In this document: piece after piece, positions 27,601-36,315 of the stretch
How positions within the stretch are numbered: position 1 is the stretch's first letter
Layout of the letters: every line of letters starts with the position of its first letter
Source: JAJTFW01 sp964534995
GTDB taxonomy: Bacteria > Bacteroidota > Bacteroidia > AKYH767-A > OLB10
DNA length: 64,000 nt
NCBI GenBank assembly: GCA_964534995.1
Contig: CAZHSC010000002.1
Location: 1-64,000 of the forward strand
Direction: 5' to 3'
Program-made: the position numbers and the translations under genes
The notes under the pieces: model-generated
What the model saw: only the letters and a program-made list of their open reading frames with translations
Database searches by the model: none
Told to the model about the DNA's origin: nothing

Positions 27601-28663
27601 TGATATCACTGATCAATACAGGCTCCATCATTAATGCCGAAAGGCCAAAGGAACCGCTATTGGAATCAATAGGGATTTCACCAATATAATCGCAATAGGA
27701 ACCAGGAATACCCGGGTTGCTCAGCCAATTTAAAGCCAGGGCGTCTTTTTTTTTCTGCATTACAAAGCATTTCATGCCGGGAACCATGGCTTCAATTCCT
27801 TCCAGAAAAGTATCAATCACTGCATTCATATCCTTGCTCTCAAAAGCTTTTTCAAAAACGGCAGACTCCAGTGCATCCAGTCGCATCATACGCCATTTAG
27901 CAGTAATATCCCTGATAAAAAAGGATACGCTTTCCACTACCTCATTGATAAAGATGGGATTTACTGATATTTCGATATGGTAAATATCATCCAGCTTCAC
28001 ATCGAGTTCCCGCATCTGCTTTTCGCCGGCGCAAGCAGCGGATAAAAGAGGATACCATTGCTCATACAACATTTCAGGAATCAACTTGAGAATATTGGCC
28101 CCTTCAGCAATGGAAACATTAAAATAAGAGGATAATACATCACTGAACTTCTGGTTAAAGGTAATCAGTTCGCCATCGCATTTGACAATAAAAATATAAT
28201 CATCGGCATTTTCGATGACCGATTTCAACGAAGACATGCTTTCATTTTCATGGGGCACATAGTGCTTAAGATCTGTAATATTCTGGCCCTGACCCCGGAT
28301 AATTCCGGGCCGGATTTGCCAGCCATTCACCAGAAAGAAGTGCACTTCATTCACAGCAGACCTCAATCTTAACTCAAAGCGGCAGGATGCATCACTGTGT
28401 TCATTAAGGTCCGTGGGGAGCCTGCTTCGTTCCTTTAACATCTCAATATCTTCATTCCAGACGAAACGTTCTGCATACTCCAGGATCGACAGGGATTCAG
28501 GAACATTTTCATGGCCCAGGGCCATCAGCACCTCCCGGTGCGGGCTGTCCAAATGGAGTATCAGATCAGTTGTTTCCAGTTCCCAACCGGCAACCTTCCG
28601 TAATATCTCATCCGCCAACCGGCTTCCCTTTACTGCATCGTCCTGTAACTTATTGCTGTTCAT
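24683..28663 (-). CDS. multi-PAS/GAF histidine-kinase-like protein lacking the phosphoacceptor His
   Basis: A 1326-residue soluble sensor with no membrane segments. By pattern: PAS about 25-135, PAS 145-255, GAF 265-425, PAS 435-555, PAS 565-675, PAS 685-805, GAF 810-985, PAS 995-1120, then a HisKA_2-like helix pair and HATPase (1130-1326). The ATPase has its N box (N1240, E1241 in IINEIISNSCRHGF), G1 (DDGRGLP, 1276-1282) and G2 (MGFSLVKG, 1293-1300). The HisKA_2 region aligns well from LLNLQ (1152-1156) onward. The usual HHRVKNN box is replaced by ENSLNSE (about 1139-1145), so no His sits at the phosphorylation position. It may bind ATP without autophosphorylation, or signal another way. No response regulator is adjacent. 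Single-gene unit. Confidence 0.8.
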   Translation of the reverse strand: MNSNKLQDDAVKGSRLADEILRKVAGWELETTDLILHLDSPHREVLMALGHENVPESLSILEYAERFVWNEDIEMLKERSRLPTDLNEHSDASCRFELRLRSAVNEVHFFLVNGWQIRPGIIRGQGQNITDLKHYVPHENESMSSLKSVIENADDYIFIVKCDGELITFNQKFSDVLSSYFNVSIAEGANILKLIPEMLYEQWYPLLSAACAGEKQMRELDVKLDDIYHIEISVNPIFINEVVESVSFFIRDITAKWRMMRLDALESAVFEKAFESKDMNAVIDTFLEGIEAMVPGMKCFVMQKKKDALALNWLSNPGIPGSYCDYIGEIPIDSNSGSFGLSALMMEPVLISDIREHACWENYRDITLLNGFYACSAFPLISSDGLVLGTLGAYFTEVHEFTDYEMSLLLRAANVVGLLMERNNLLTEVHFHSDQLKDISASVPGVIYIVKMDPSGVRKFLFISDGVEQYLNLTREMAFESYDNIVASLRQEDREKFFSALSTSIANRTTMELEFRLSPELKPENHCFLLHALHKFNEDGTVITYGSVFDITRQKETETSILKKQVEMEALLKCMDDIVLLVNEEDVFIDIYARDDVRLFADRSDFIGKKVEDVMPENVISVYQKARKELDLRDYSADFYYDLKLKNALGFYKARLIKVTDTELILVSIKNITRERNLQFANEKLNAILAEASTYGAFGSFEFDVAGQSVIWSDQLYDIVGLSSEKSGKELFRYFLSILHPDDLAYMKHLISEAVKNNSGYDSEHRLRHVYGHYVWVRAIVKVVQDPPNNALTFRGIVIDITKSKVAESEIKRKNALLEFVSAISMKMITDSELDQSLQLLLNKIGESYDVSRIYLFKNTVLADTGDIITSQILEWTDGIVSPQIDNEELKRFNLHENGFKRWVDVLSAGEALLGNIKEFPADERKVLEEQDIKSLLVVPVFVDENWWGFLGFDSCEKERQWLTNDVQLLRSVADLIGSALEKKELHTSLSDRVRLYRTALTHHPDGLMVFDPMSKLEFCNDAAMDILSSSSALPGKTMSEIFDFQMMNENGEVVPRERNSLFLSVENHQRMNPSLMGVKLPSGHMKWLMFTTLPFHDSQEGSPVKMLMTFRDRTRDIEQLNREESTNRELMTANKLLENSLNSEIQLSAHLLNLQRQFVVEERANEVLMDSCNRVEVLSLLNGNLFTDDGNGFKTVIMAICEKYSREFAEKGIMMKYHLKGDGFNLGRAERMACALIINEIISNSCRHGFKGREQGNISVTLQMQGDYHVIEVIDDGRGLPITFNWEASNTMGFSLVKGLVSMMKGAITVNGEEGLKVIITFPRS

Positions 28664-28700
28664 CTACGCTTTTTTTGTTTTATTATTCAGCTAAGAAATT

Positions 28701-28729
28701 TAAAACAAAAAGCGCCCTTACCGGACGCC
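28701..28729 (-). terminator. intrinsic terminator of the MORN-type gene
   Basis: On the minus strand GGCGTCC pairs with GGGCGCT (G-T pairs included) around a GGTAA loop, followed by TTTTTGTTTTA. It lies 25 nt past the stop at 28755. Confidence 0.7.
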
Positions 28730-28754
28730 AATCACATTTTTTTTCAACAATGAT

Positions 28755-29468
28755 TCAGGGTTTTTTCTGCAGCACCCCAGCCCTGTACACTTCGTTTTTG
28801 GAAATAGCGCCGGTTTTGTCATATTCGATCCAGGAGCCTTCTTTTAACCCGGCTCGGTAATTACCGCTTTCACGGATAGCACCATCTCCATAATAAATTT
28901 TTACGGGGCCATTCTCCTTGTCCGTCTTATAAAACATTTCAAAAATCAACTTCCCGTTTTCATTATACTGACGGTATGCCCCTTCCCGTTTCCCTTTAAG
29001 ATAATTTTTCTCCTCTGCCAAAATACCGGTTTCATAAAATACCTTCCATGTACCGCTGGGGACTCCTTTTATATAAAATTCTATTGCTTTAACGGAATCA
29101 TTCTCTCCATAAAAAGTCCATAAACTGTCCTTTTTCAAGTCATAATACCTTCCCCTGGCCATCACTTTCCCGTTTTCATAAAAAGAAACCGCATTTGATC
29201 TTTTACCATCCTTATCAAAAACAACTTCCGCCTTTAATTTCCCACTTTCATACCAGGTACGGGAAATGCCTACCGGTACATCATTTTTAAAAACTGTTTC
29301 CGAACACAAGGTATCGGTCCGAAAATATTTACGCCAGATTCCCTGCTTCAAGCCTGCTGCATCTTTGCGGTTAATGGTATCCCCTTTAAAAACCTGAAAA
29401 GAAGGTTTTTGTGCGGTAACCGGACATCCGGCGGCAATGAGCAGAAGAACCAAGACAGCCATTCGCAT
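28755..29468 (-). CDS. secreted MORN_2 (YwqK-like) repeat protein
   Basis: A 237-residue protein with a signal peptide (MRMAVLVLLLIAAGCPVTAQ) and about seven degenerate MORN-2 repeats of the G-x-W/Y-x-x-Y-x-x-x-G-x-x type, such as EGAYRQYNENGKLI and EGSWIEYDKTGAI. Such proteins are common in Bacteroidota and are often auto-labelled toxin-antitoxin YwqK antitoxins; no toxin is nearby here. They probably form an extended beta surface at the envelope. The upstream extension to 29525 lacks signal-peptide logic, so ATG 29468 is chosen. A CATTTTTG box at 29473-29480 (one base off consensus) would make the mRNA nearly leaderless. Confidence 0.7.
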   Translation of the reverse strand: MRMAVLVLLLIAAGCPVTAQKPSFQVFKGDTINRKDAAGLKQGIWRKYFRTDTLCSETVFKNDVPVGISRTWYESGKLKAEVVFDKDGKRSNAVSFYENGKVMARGRYYDLKKDSLWTFYGENDSVKAIEFYIKGVPSGTWKVFYETGILAEEKNYLKGKREGAYRQYNENGKLIFEMFYKTDKENGPVKIYYGDGAIRESGNYRAGLKEGSWIEYDKTGAISKNEVYRAGVLQKKP

Positions 29469-29577
29469 GTTGCAAAAATGCGAATTCCAAATAACAAATA
29501 AAACCCTGAGCATACTTCCCATCATTTCAAAAGCTATACCTTGATTACCATATTCATTAACGTAAAATAATTTATCT

Positions 29578-29585
29578 TATTTTTG
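29578..29585 (+). promoter_or_regulatory. -7 promoter box of the TonB-dependent receptor gene
   Basis: TATTTTTG is a perfect TAnnTTTG, 36 nt before the ATG at 29622. Confidence 0.55.
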
Positions 29586-29621
29586 TTTAGTGAGCACTTA
29601 ATTATCCCTACTGCCCCCCCT

Positions 29622-32387
29622 ATGCGACCTACCGTTCTGCTTATCATGTTTCTGCTTCTAAACCTGAACAACTATGCCCAAGTGCTCAAAGGCAATGTGA
29701 AAGATGCCAAAAGCAAGGAGGGTCTGATTGGCGCCAGTATTGCGCTAAAAGGAACCTCCATGGGAACCACCACCGATATGGAAGGTGATTTCAGCCTGGA
29801 AACACCGGACAATAAAGAAATTACGATCATCGTATCCTACATAGGTTTCCAGACAAAGGAAATCAATATCAGCAAGACCGGTACCTTTTTACAGGTGTAC
29901 CTCAACCCTGGCGAGAAGACCTTGAAAGAAGTAAGTGTGGTGGAATCGCGCTTAACCGAAAAGCAACGGGAATCGGCATTAACTGTTGAAGCCATGGACA
30001 TCATCGCCATCAAGCAAACCCCGGCAGCGAATTTCTATGATGGTCTTGGTGCGTTGAAAGGGGTAGATGTTACTGCAGCCAGCCTTGGCTTTAAAGTAGT
30101 CAATACGCGAGGATTCAATAGCACTTCACCGGTCCGCTCGCTGCAAACCATTGATGGCATCGACAACCAGGCACCCGGATTAAACTTTTCGCTGGGCAAC
30201 TTCCTGGGATGTTCCGAGCTGGATATATTAAAAGTTGACCTCGTAGCGGGGGCAAGTTCGGCATTTTACGGGCCCAACGCCTTTAATGGCGTTATCGCCA
30301 TGAACACGAGAAGTCCGTTTTTCAAACCGGGCCTGGAAGTGAGCGTAAAGACCGGCACTCGCGATTTGCTGGAGACAGCTATACGGTATGCCTTCGTAAA
30401 GAAAAATAAAGAAGGAGTTGAAAAACTCGGTATGAAATTCAACGCATTCTATCTTACTGCCAATGATTGGGAGGCCGACAACAGGGATGCCACCCCACAA
30501 TCGAAAAGCAACAAGGATAATCCGGGTGGATATGATGCAGTCAATGTGTATGGCGATGAATATTATTCCGGAGGGGATTTCAGTCTCGTACCTGCGCTGA
30601 GGCCCGGGATTGGCATTATTTACAGAAGTGGTTACGCGGAAAAAGACATCGTTGACTATAATACCAGGAATCTGAAATTAAATACGGCCTTGCACTATAA
30701 AGTAACAAAGGAAACCGAACTGATAGCCAGTTCGAATTTTGGCTATGGTACAACGGTTTATCAGGGCGACAACCGATACAGCCTGAAAGACATACTTTTT
30801 TTTCAGAACCGGATTGAAATCCGCAAGCCGGACAAATTCTTTTTAAGAGGATACATCACCAATGAAAATGCCGGCAATTCCTACGACGCCTTCTTTACGG
30901 CACTGCTGCTTCAAAACGCAGTAAAGGATGATGCGGACTATGTTAAAGACTATGTCTATTTTTTCAACAGCAACAATTACTTTCAGAAAATCAGGAATTT
31001 CCCGGGATTTCCACAACCATCACAATATCCGGAATACATACAGTATCTGGCTGCCATTAATCCCTTCCTGTTGAATAATTATTATGACTCCCTGCAACTG
31101 TATCATGCAGGTGCCGCCGCCTACGCCAACAGTGCCGGACAAAGCATTCTGAATAATCAGGCATTTTTTCAACCCGGAACTGCCGCTTTTGACTCAGCAT
31201 TCCAAAGCATCACATCCCGCGAAACCTACGCCGGCGGCGGATCAAAGTTTTATGACAAGTCAGCACTTTACCATATTCATGGTGAGTATAAATTCAGTAT
31301 TGACAGTTTTTTCTTTACCACCGGTGCCAACTTCAGAAAATATCTTCCCGATTCGAGGGGCACCATCTTCAGCGATACCTCGTCACGTGTAATTGAAAAC
31401 GAGGAATACGGAATCTATGCCGGAATAGACAAAAGAATTTTTAATGACAAAGTAAAAATCAACACATCCCTGAGGCTTGATAAAAATCAAAATTTCGACT
31501 ACCTGTTTTCACCGGCAGCTTCTGTTGTTTATAATCCTGACCAGCGGCAATCCTTCCGCCTTTCCTTCAGCTCAGCCATCCGTAACCCCACGCTGGCTGA
31601 CCAGTATTTATATTACCAGGTAGGAAGGGCTATCCTGATCGGGAATCTGAATGGCTATGATTCACTGGTAACGATAGAATCCTTATACAACGGATTCAAT
31701 TATCAGAACATTGACACGCTTGATTATTTTAACGTTGACCCGGTACAACCTGAAGAAGTTAAAACCATAGAAGCCGGATACCGGGTAACGCTCTTCAGAA
31801 GATTATTTGTGGATATGAATGGCTATTACAGCATTTACAAAAATTTTATAGGATACAAATTAGGCGCCGATGTCACTGTATCGCCAGGCTCCCCATTGCC
31901 CATATTTTTCAACAATGCGCTGAGGGTCGCCACCAATTCGGATGACATCGTCACTACCCAGGGTTTCACCATTGGATTTAATTATTATTTCAATAAATTT
32001 TATACGTTCTCGGGCAACTGGTCGTGGAACCAGCTTGACAGGCAGGGTTCCGACGACCCTTTGATTCCGGCTTTTAACACTCCGAAAAACAAATTCAATG
32101 TAGGCATCGGTGGTATGGATATTGACAACAAAATCGGCAGCAACTGGGGTTTCAATATCAATTACAAATGGGTACAGGGATTTTTATTTGAAGGTTCTCC
32201 TCAGTTTACAGGTTCCATTGATGATTACGGCATTGTTGACGCGCAGATCAATAAACGTTTCCCCGAAACAAAAACGACATTGAAGTTTGGTTGTTCAAAT
32301 GTGCTGGAAAACCTTCACTATGAAGTATACGGAGGTCCGCTGATTGGCCGGTTGCTCTACCTGCAGTTACTGGTGGAACTCAACTAA
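29622..32387 (+). CDS. TonB-dependent outer-membrane receptor with CarboxypepD_reg domain
   Basis: A 921-residue outer-membrane protein. After the signal peptide (MRPTVLLIMFLLLNLNNYAQ) comes a carboxypeptidase-regulatory-like beta-sandwich (about 22-105, with GASIALKGTSMGTTTDMEG). The plug domain follows (TRGFNSTSPVRSLQTIDGID; VDLVAGASSAFYGPNAFNG), then a 22-strand-type barrel ending in an aromatic-rich terminus (GRLLYLQLLVELN). It takes up a large or scarce substrate with energy from TonB. No SusD partner is next to it, so a glycan role is not supported and the substrate is unknown. The ATG at 29622 is chosen over an in-frame TTG at 29583 because it begins the signal peptide. Confidence 0.9.
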   Translation: MRPTVLLIMFLLLNLNNYAQVLKGNVKDAKSKEGLIGASIALKGTSMGTTTDMEGDFSLETPDNKEITIIVSYIGFQTKEINISKTGTFLQVYLNPGEKTLKEVSVVESRLTEKQRESALTVEAMDIIAIKQTPAANFYDGLGALKGVDVTAASLGFKVVNTRGFNSTSPVRSLQTIDGIDNQAPGLNFSLGNFLGCSELDILKVDLVAGASSAFYGPNAFNGVIAMNTRSPFFKPGLEVSVKTGTRDLLETAIRYAFVKKNKEGVEKLGMKFNAFYLTANDWEADNRDATPQSKSNKDNPGGYDAVNVYGDEYYSGGDFSLVPALRPGIGIIYRSGYAEKDIVDYNTRNLKLNTALHYKVTKETELIASSNFGYGTTVYQGDNRYSLKDILFFQNRIEIRKPDKFFLRGYITNENAGNSYDAFFTALLLQNAVKDDADYVKDYVYFFNSNNYFQKIRNFPGFPQPSQYPEYIQYLAAINPFLLNNYYDSLQLYHAGAAAYANSAGQSILNNQAFFQPGTAAFDSAFQSITSRETYAGGGSKFYDKSALYHIHGEYKFSIDSFFFTTGANFRKYLPDSRGTIFSDTSSRVIENEEYGIYAGIDKRIFNDKVKINTSLRLDKNQNFDYLFSPAASVVYNPDQRQSFRLSFSSAIRNPTLADQYLYYQVGRAILIGNLNGYDSLVTIESLYNGFNYQNIDTLDYFNVDPVQPEEVKTIEAGYRVTLFRRLFVDMNGYYSIYKNFIGYKLGADVTVSPGSPLPIFFNNALRVATNSDDIVTTQGFTIGFNYYFNKFYTFSGNWSWNQLDRQGSDDPLIPAFNTPKNKFNVGIGGMDIDNKIGSNWGFNINYKWVQGFLFEGSPQFTGSIDDYGIVDAQINKRFPETKTTLKFGCSNVLENLHYEVYGGPLIGRLLYLQLLVELN

Positions 32388-32391
32388 TTAT

Positions 32392-34872
32392 TTACAGCGG
32401 GTCAACATCAACCTGAATGATCAGTTGACGGTTCTCCGGTTTTTTCCTGAACTCGTCCAGCGCTTTCGTGAGCTTTACTTTAACTTCCTTTATGACCAGT
32501 GATTTTTCGAGTTTAACCATCAGATGGCGCAGATAAAAGTTACGTATCCTGTTAACGCCCGGTGTGGTAGGGCCCAATATTCGTTTACCAAAAACCGATT
32601 TCAATTCAGCTGTTAAGTCGGCTGACATGCGGTCCAGCTGTTTTTCATCACGGTGCTTGAGGCGAATTTCTATCAAACGAAAATAAGGAGGATAGGAAAA
32701 CTTATGTCTTTCATTGAGTTCATGCATATAAAATCCTTTATAGTCATGATTCACCACAAAGGACAGCACGGGATTTTTAACGTCATAGGACTGAATAATT
32801 ACTTTTCCATGTTTTCTTCTTCCTGCCCGTCCGCTCACCTGAGCCAGCAACTGGAAGCCGCGTTCATGCGCCCTGAATTCAGGGTAGTGAAGGATAGCAT
32901 CGGCATTTAAAATTCCTACCAGCTGAACCTTATCAAAATCGAGGCCTTTGGTTACCATTTGTGTACCTACGAGGATGTCCACTTCCCCTTCTTCGAAGGA
33001 AGTTATTATCCGGTGGTAGGATGATTTTGAACGGGTAGTATCGTAATCAAGCCGGGCAATGCGCGCCTCAGGAAAAATCAGCTGCAGGTCTTCTTCAATA
33101 CGCTCTGTACCGAATCCTTTCATGCGCAAATCCCTGTCGCCACAGGCAGCACATTGCGAAGGCAATGATTGCACATATCCGCAATAGTGACATTGCAGCA
33201 CATTCTTTTTCTTATGATAAGTCAACGACACATCACAATTGACACAAAGCGGCGTCCATGAACAGATATTACATTCAATAAAGGGTGCAAAGCCCCTTCG
33301 GTTTTGAAAAAGAATCGTTTGTTCACCACCAGCCAGCACAAAGCCCATTTCATCGATGAGCGCCTTTGAAAAATGACCTTTTACCTGCTTTCTTTTTCTG
33401 GCATCCCTCATATCCACCATGCTCACTTCCGGCATTTCAAGTTCTGCATGCCTTCTGTCGAGGGTTACCAGTGCGTACTTTCCGGAAAGGGCGTTAAAAT
33501 AAGATTCCAGACTGGGTGTTGCGGTTCCCAGTACAATTTTAGCATCCTGTAGTCCTGCCATCACCACTGCCACATCCCTGGCATTATAACGGGGCGCGGG
33601 ATCCACTTGTTTATAGGAATGGTCATGCTCTTCGTCAACAATCACAAGGCCCAGTTTTGCGAAAGGCAGAAAGACTGCCGAACGGGCGCCAATCACTAAT
33701 TTGCCCTGTGAGGATTCGAGTTGGTTATCTTCCAGAATTTTATTCCATACTTCCACCCGCTCCTGTTCATTAAACCGGGAATGATACACCAGCAATCTGT
33801 CACCAAAATGTTTCTGAAGGCGACCAATCAACTGGGTGGTCAAAGCAATCTCCGGCAGCAGGTAAAGCACCTGTTTACCGGCAGCAAGTTGCTCCATAAT
33901 GAGGTGGATGTACAATTCAGTTTTACCTGAGGAAGTAACGCCGTGTAGCAGAGACACCTTCCCTTCGGCATCAGCATGCTTTAACTCCTTGAGCGCCTGC
34001 ACCTGGAAGGTATTCAACTCAAATGGAGCAGATAATGGTCCTGTATACAATCCCACCCTGTCCTCTCTTTTTGAACTGATAACAAGTACACCCTTTTTTA
34101 CGAGCGATTGCAAGGCAGCAGAAGAATTACCCGCCTTTTTCAGCAGCAGGCTTTTATACACATTTTTTTGCCCGGTATCCTTTGTGATTTGCAAAAAGGC
34201 CAGTAGCATATCCAGTTGCCTGGGCGCCTTTTTTTCGAGTGCGTTCATCAACCCGGCCAGGCTTTCCTCAGTATAGACCTCTTCATTTATCGAAACCAGG
34301 TCTACCATTTTCGCCTTGTAACGTTCCCCCACTTCCTCCCTGACAATGACCGCTTTTTTATTAATCATACTCCGTACCAGGGGCATCACAAACTTTAAAG
34401 AAAGTATCTTACCGATTTCAACCAGCGACAATTCCGGCTGCAGTTCCAGTGCTTCATACACCATATATTCCTTATCGGTAAGGACAGAAGCATCGCCGTC
34501 AAAATCCTCATTTTTAACAATCACGGATTCACTTTGCAGACGCAAGGCGGAAGGCAAAGCGGCCGCCATGATATCTCCGGGAGTACAGAGGTAATAATCT
34601 GCAATCCATTTCCATAATTTCATTTGAAAACCGGTAATCACAGGGCGCTCGTCCAGCACATCCAGCAATGCCTTTACCTCATAGCCCGGTGGCGCGTTTC
34701 TGTGCCTATTGACCACCAGGGCCGAATAAACCTTTTGTCTGCCAAACTGAACAACCACACGGATTCCTGGTATTATTTTGTCCACCATCGCTTCCGGTAC
34801 CGCATAGGTAAATGTTTCCGGCAGAGGCAGCGGGAGAACAACTTCCACAAAAAAGCCGGATTTAACTTCCAT
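32392..34872 (-). CDS. priA: primosomal protein N' (replication restart helicase PriA)
   Basis: An 826-residue helicase that reloads the replisome at collapsed forks. It shows the N-terminal 3'-DNA-binding domain (FFVEVVLPLPLPETFTYAVP), Walker A in GVTSSGKTELYIH, a DEEH box (IVDEEHDHSYK), and the paired zinc ribbons CNICSWTPLCVNC and CHYCGYVQ ... CAACGDRDL. Motifs V/VI include VGTQMVTKGLDF and QVSGRAGR. ATG at 34872 is preferred to an in-frame TTG at 34881. It starts just past the corA stop (34878) and so shares its operon. It is convergent with the receptor gene at a spacing of 4 nt. Confidence 0.96.
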   Translation of the reverse strand: MEVKSGFFVEVVLPLPLPETFTYAVPEAMVDKIIPGIRVVVQFGRQKVYSALVVNRHRNAPPGYEVKALLDVLDERPVITGFQMKLWKWIADYYLCTPGDIMAAALPSALRLQSESVIVKNEDFDGDASVLTDKEYMVYEALELQPELSLVEIGKILSLKFVMPLVRSMINKKAVIVREEVGERYKAKMVDLVSINEEVYTEESLAGLMNALEKKAPRQLDMLLAFLQITKDTGQKNVYKSLLLKKAGNSSAALQSLVKKGVLVISSKREDRVGLYTGPLSAPFELNTFQVQALKELKHADAEGKVSLLHGVTSSGKTELYIHLIMEQLAAGKQVLYLLPEIALTTQLIGRLQKHFGDRLLVYHSRFNEQERVEVWNKILEDNQLESSQGKLVIGARSAVFLPFAKLGLVIVDEEHDHSYKQVDPAPRYNARDVAVVMAGLQDAKIVLGTATPSLESYFNALSGKYALVTLDRRHAELEMPEVSMVDMRDARKRKQVKGHFSKALIDEMGFVLAGGEQTILFQNRRGFAPFIECNICSWTPLCVNCDVSLTYHKKKNVLQCHYCGYVQSLPSQCAACGDRDLRMKGFGTERIEEDLQLIFPEARIARLDYDTTRSKSSYHRIITSFEEGEVDILVGTQMVTKGLDFDKVQLVGILNADAILHYPEFRAHERGFQLLAQVSGRAGRRKHGKVIIQSYDVKNPVLSFVVNHDYKGFYMHELNERHKFSYPPYFRLIEIRLKHRDEKQLDRMSADLTAELKSVFGKRILGPTTPGVNRIRNFYLRHLMVKLEKSLVIKEVKVKLTKALDEFRKKPENRQLIIQVDVDPL

Positions 34873-34877
34873 CCTGA

Positions 34878-36017
34878 TCAACTTTTACCCAACCAACCTT
34901 TACGCCAGAAAAAAAACAACTGCACCAATACCAGCAATAACATAAACGACATCACACCGATATAGCCATAGGGATGATACAATTCCGGCATATTCCACCT
35001 TAACTGTTCTCCGCTTACCGGGTCGGTATAGCCGAAATTCATACCGTACACCCCCACGATAAATGTCAGTGGAATGAATATGGTAGAAATAATTGTCAAC
35101 ACTTTCATTACCTGGTTGAGGCGGTTATTTACACTCGAAAGATAAATATCCATCAGGGATGCGGTAATTTCCTTATAACTTTCCACGAGGTCCATCACCT
35201 GGATGGTATGGTCATAGGTATCCCGGAAAAACAACTTCGTTTGATCGCCAATAAATTCGGAGGAAGTACGCAAGAGATCATTGACCTTATCCCTCTCGGC
35301 AAAAACCGTTCTTCTTAACACGATAAGTTCGCGTTTAATCACCTGAATTTTATGGAGTGAACTACGTGAAGGACTTACAAACAATTCGTCTTCGAGTTCA
35401 TCCAGCCTTTCTCCAAAATGCTCCAGTAAAGGAAAGTAGGTGTCAACAATGGCATCCAGCAAGGCGTAGGTAAGGTAATCTGCCGTTGATGAACGGATAT
35501 GGCCTTTGCCGGTCCGGATCCTGCTGCGGACAGTTTCAAAATGTTCATCATAATTTTCCTGTATGGTAATTACAATTTTGTCAATAAGGAAGAGTGCCAG
35601 TTGGTCATTACGCAGGCTGGAGCCCTCATTCATCTTCAGAAGGCGGGATACAACAAACAAATGGTCATCATATTCCTCCAACTTGGGACGCTGGTACGTA
35701 TTGATGACGTCTTCCATTTCCAGCCGGTGTATCCCGAATTCATGGCAAAAATTTTCAAGGAGCGCCCTGTTACCAAAACCACGCAATTCCACCCAATGGA
35801 TTAATCCCGGACTGGCCTTAATCCTGTCTTTAATAACATCCAGAGAATCTGCAGGAACTTCCTGCAACACCTCGGTGTTAAAAGAAGTAATATACAATCT
35901 GGGACTCACGGCATCCTCCGAAATAGAAATCATGCCCGGAGCAGCACCCGGTTGCGTGCGCTTATGCTTCCACATCCTGAGTTTTCCGGGAACGTTTTGA
36001 AGAGCGGCCCTTTTCAT
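34878..36017 (-). CDS. corA: CorA-type magnesium/cobalt transporter
   Basis: A 379-residue inner-membrane channel. The long cytoplasmic N-terminal funnel ends in two C-terminal membrane helices with the family signature YGMN (VGVYGMNF) between them, and a basic end (FFFWRKGWLGKS). It transports Mg2+ (or Co2+/Ni2+) into the cell. The frame is open to 36107. ATG at 36017 (MKRAAL) is the furthest start downstream of the promoter box at 36024-36031, but that would leave almost no leader. ATG at 35975 (MWKHK) would give about 40 nt of leader. Ends just before priA. Confidence 0.93.
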   Translation of the reverse strand: MKRAALQNVPGKLRMWKHKRTQPGAAPGMISISEDAVSPRLYITSFNTEVLQEVPADSLDVIKDRIKASPGLIHWVELRGFGNRALLENFCHEFGIHRLEMEDVINTYQRPKLEEYDDHLFVVSRLLKMNEGSSLRNDQLALFLIDKIVITIQENYDEHFETVRSRIRTGKGHIRSSTADYLTYALLDAIVDTYFPLLEHFGERLDELEDELFVSPSRSSLHKIQVIKRELIVLRRTVFAERDKVNDLLRTSSEFIGDQTKLFFRDTYDHTIQVMDLVESYKEITASLMDIYLSSVNNRLNQVMKVLTIISTIFIPLTFIVGVYGMNFGYTDPVSGEQLRWNMPELYHPYGYIGVMSFMLLLVLVQLFFFWRKGWLGKS

Positions 36018-36023
36018 TAAAGG

Positions 36024-36031
36024 CAAAATTA
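36024..36031 (-). promoter_or_regulatory. -7 promoter box of the corA-priA operon
   Basis: The minus strand reads TAATTTTG, a perfect TAnnTTTG, ending 6 nt before the ATG at 36017. Confidence 0.55.
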
Positions 36032-36146
36032 GTCTGAATACTGTATGATCAGAAAAAGCGAGCCATCTATTACAAGAAAGAAATAAAAATGCGGGTTTCC
36101 TGACCATTAAATCGGTAATATTGAGGCTTCGGGAAGCCCCCTTTAA

Positions 36147-36154
36147 TAATTTTG
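36147..36154 (+). promoter_or_regulatory. -7 promoter box upstream of the methyltransferase gene
   Basis: TAATTTTG is a perfect TAnnTTTG. It lies 161 nt before the ATG at 36316, so the leader would be long. A small perfect hairpin sequence (GGCTT-CGGG-AAGCC, 36125-36138) lies 8 nt upstream of the box. Confidence 0.45.
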
Positions 36155-36315
36155 CATTAAACTGAGATTAAAGCGATTGACACGAAAACAATGTACCTGC
36201 CCTTGCAAAAGATCCTGATAACAATAACAGTTAAAAAATCATCCGGGACCCTCCTGATTCAAAATGATTTAATTATAAAGCCATTTACCCATTATTCAAT
36301 CCCTGTATCAGCCAT

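Noticed and set aside
28755..29468. Toxin-antitoxin system (YwqK antitoxin)
   Set aside because: The product is a secreted MORN-type protein and no toxin-like small gene is beside it. The antitoxin label is an automatic one.
36125..36138. Hairpin (GGCTT/AAGCC) as a terminator
   Set aside because: No T-tract follows on either strand, and the stem is only five pairs; it may be an operator or chance.
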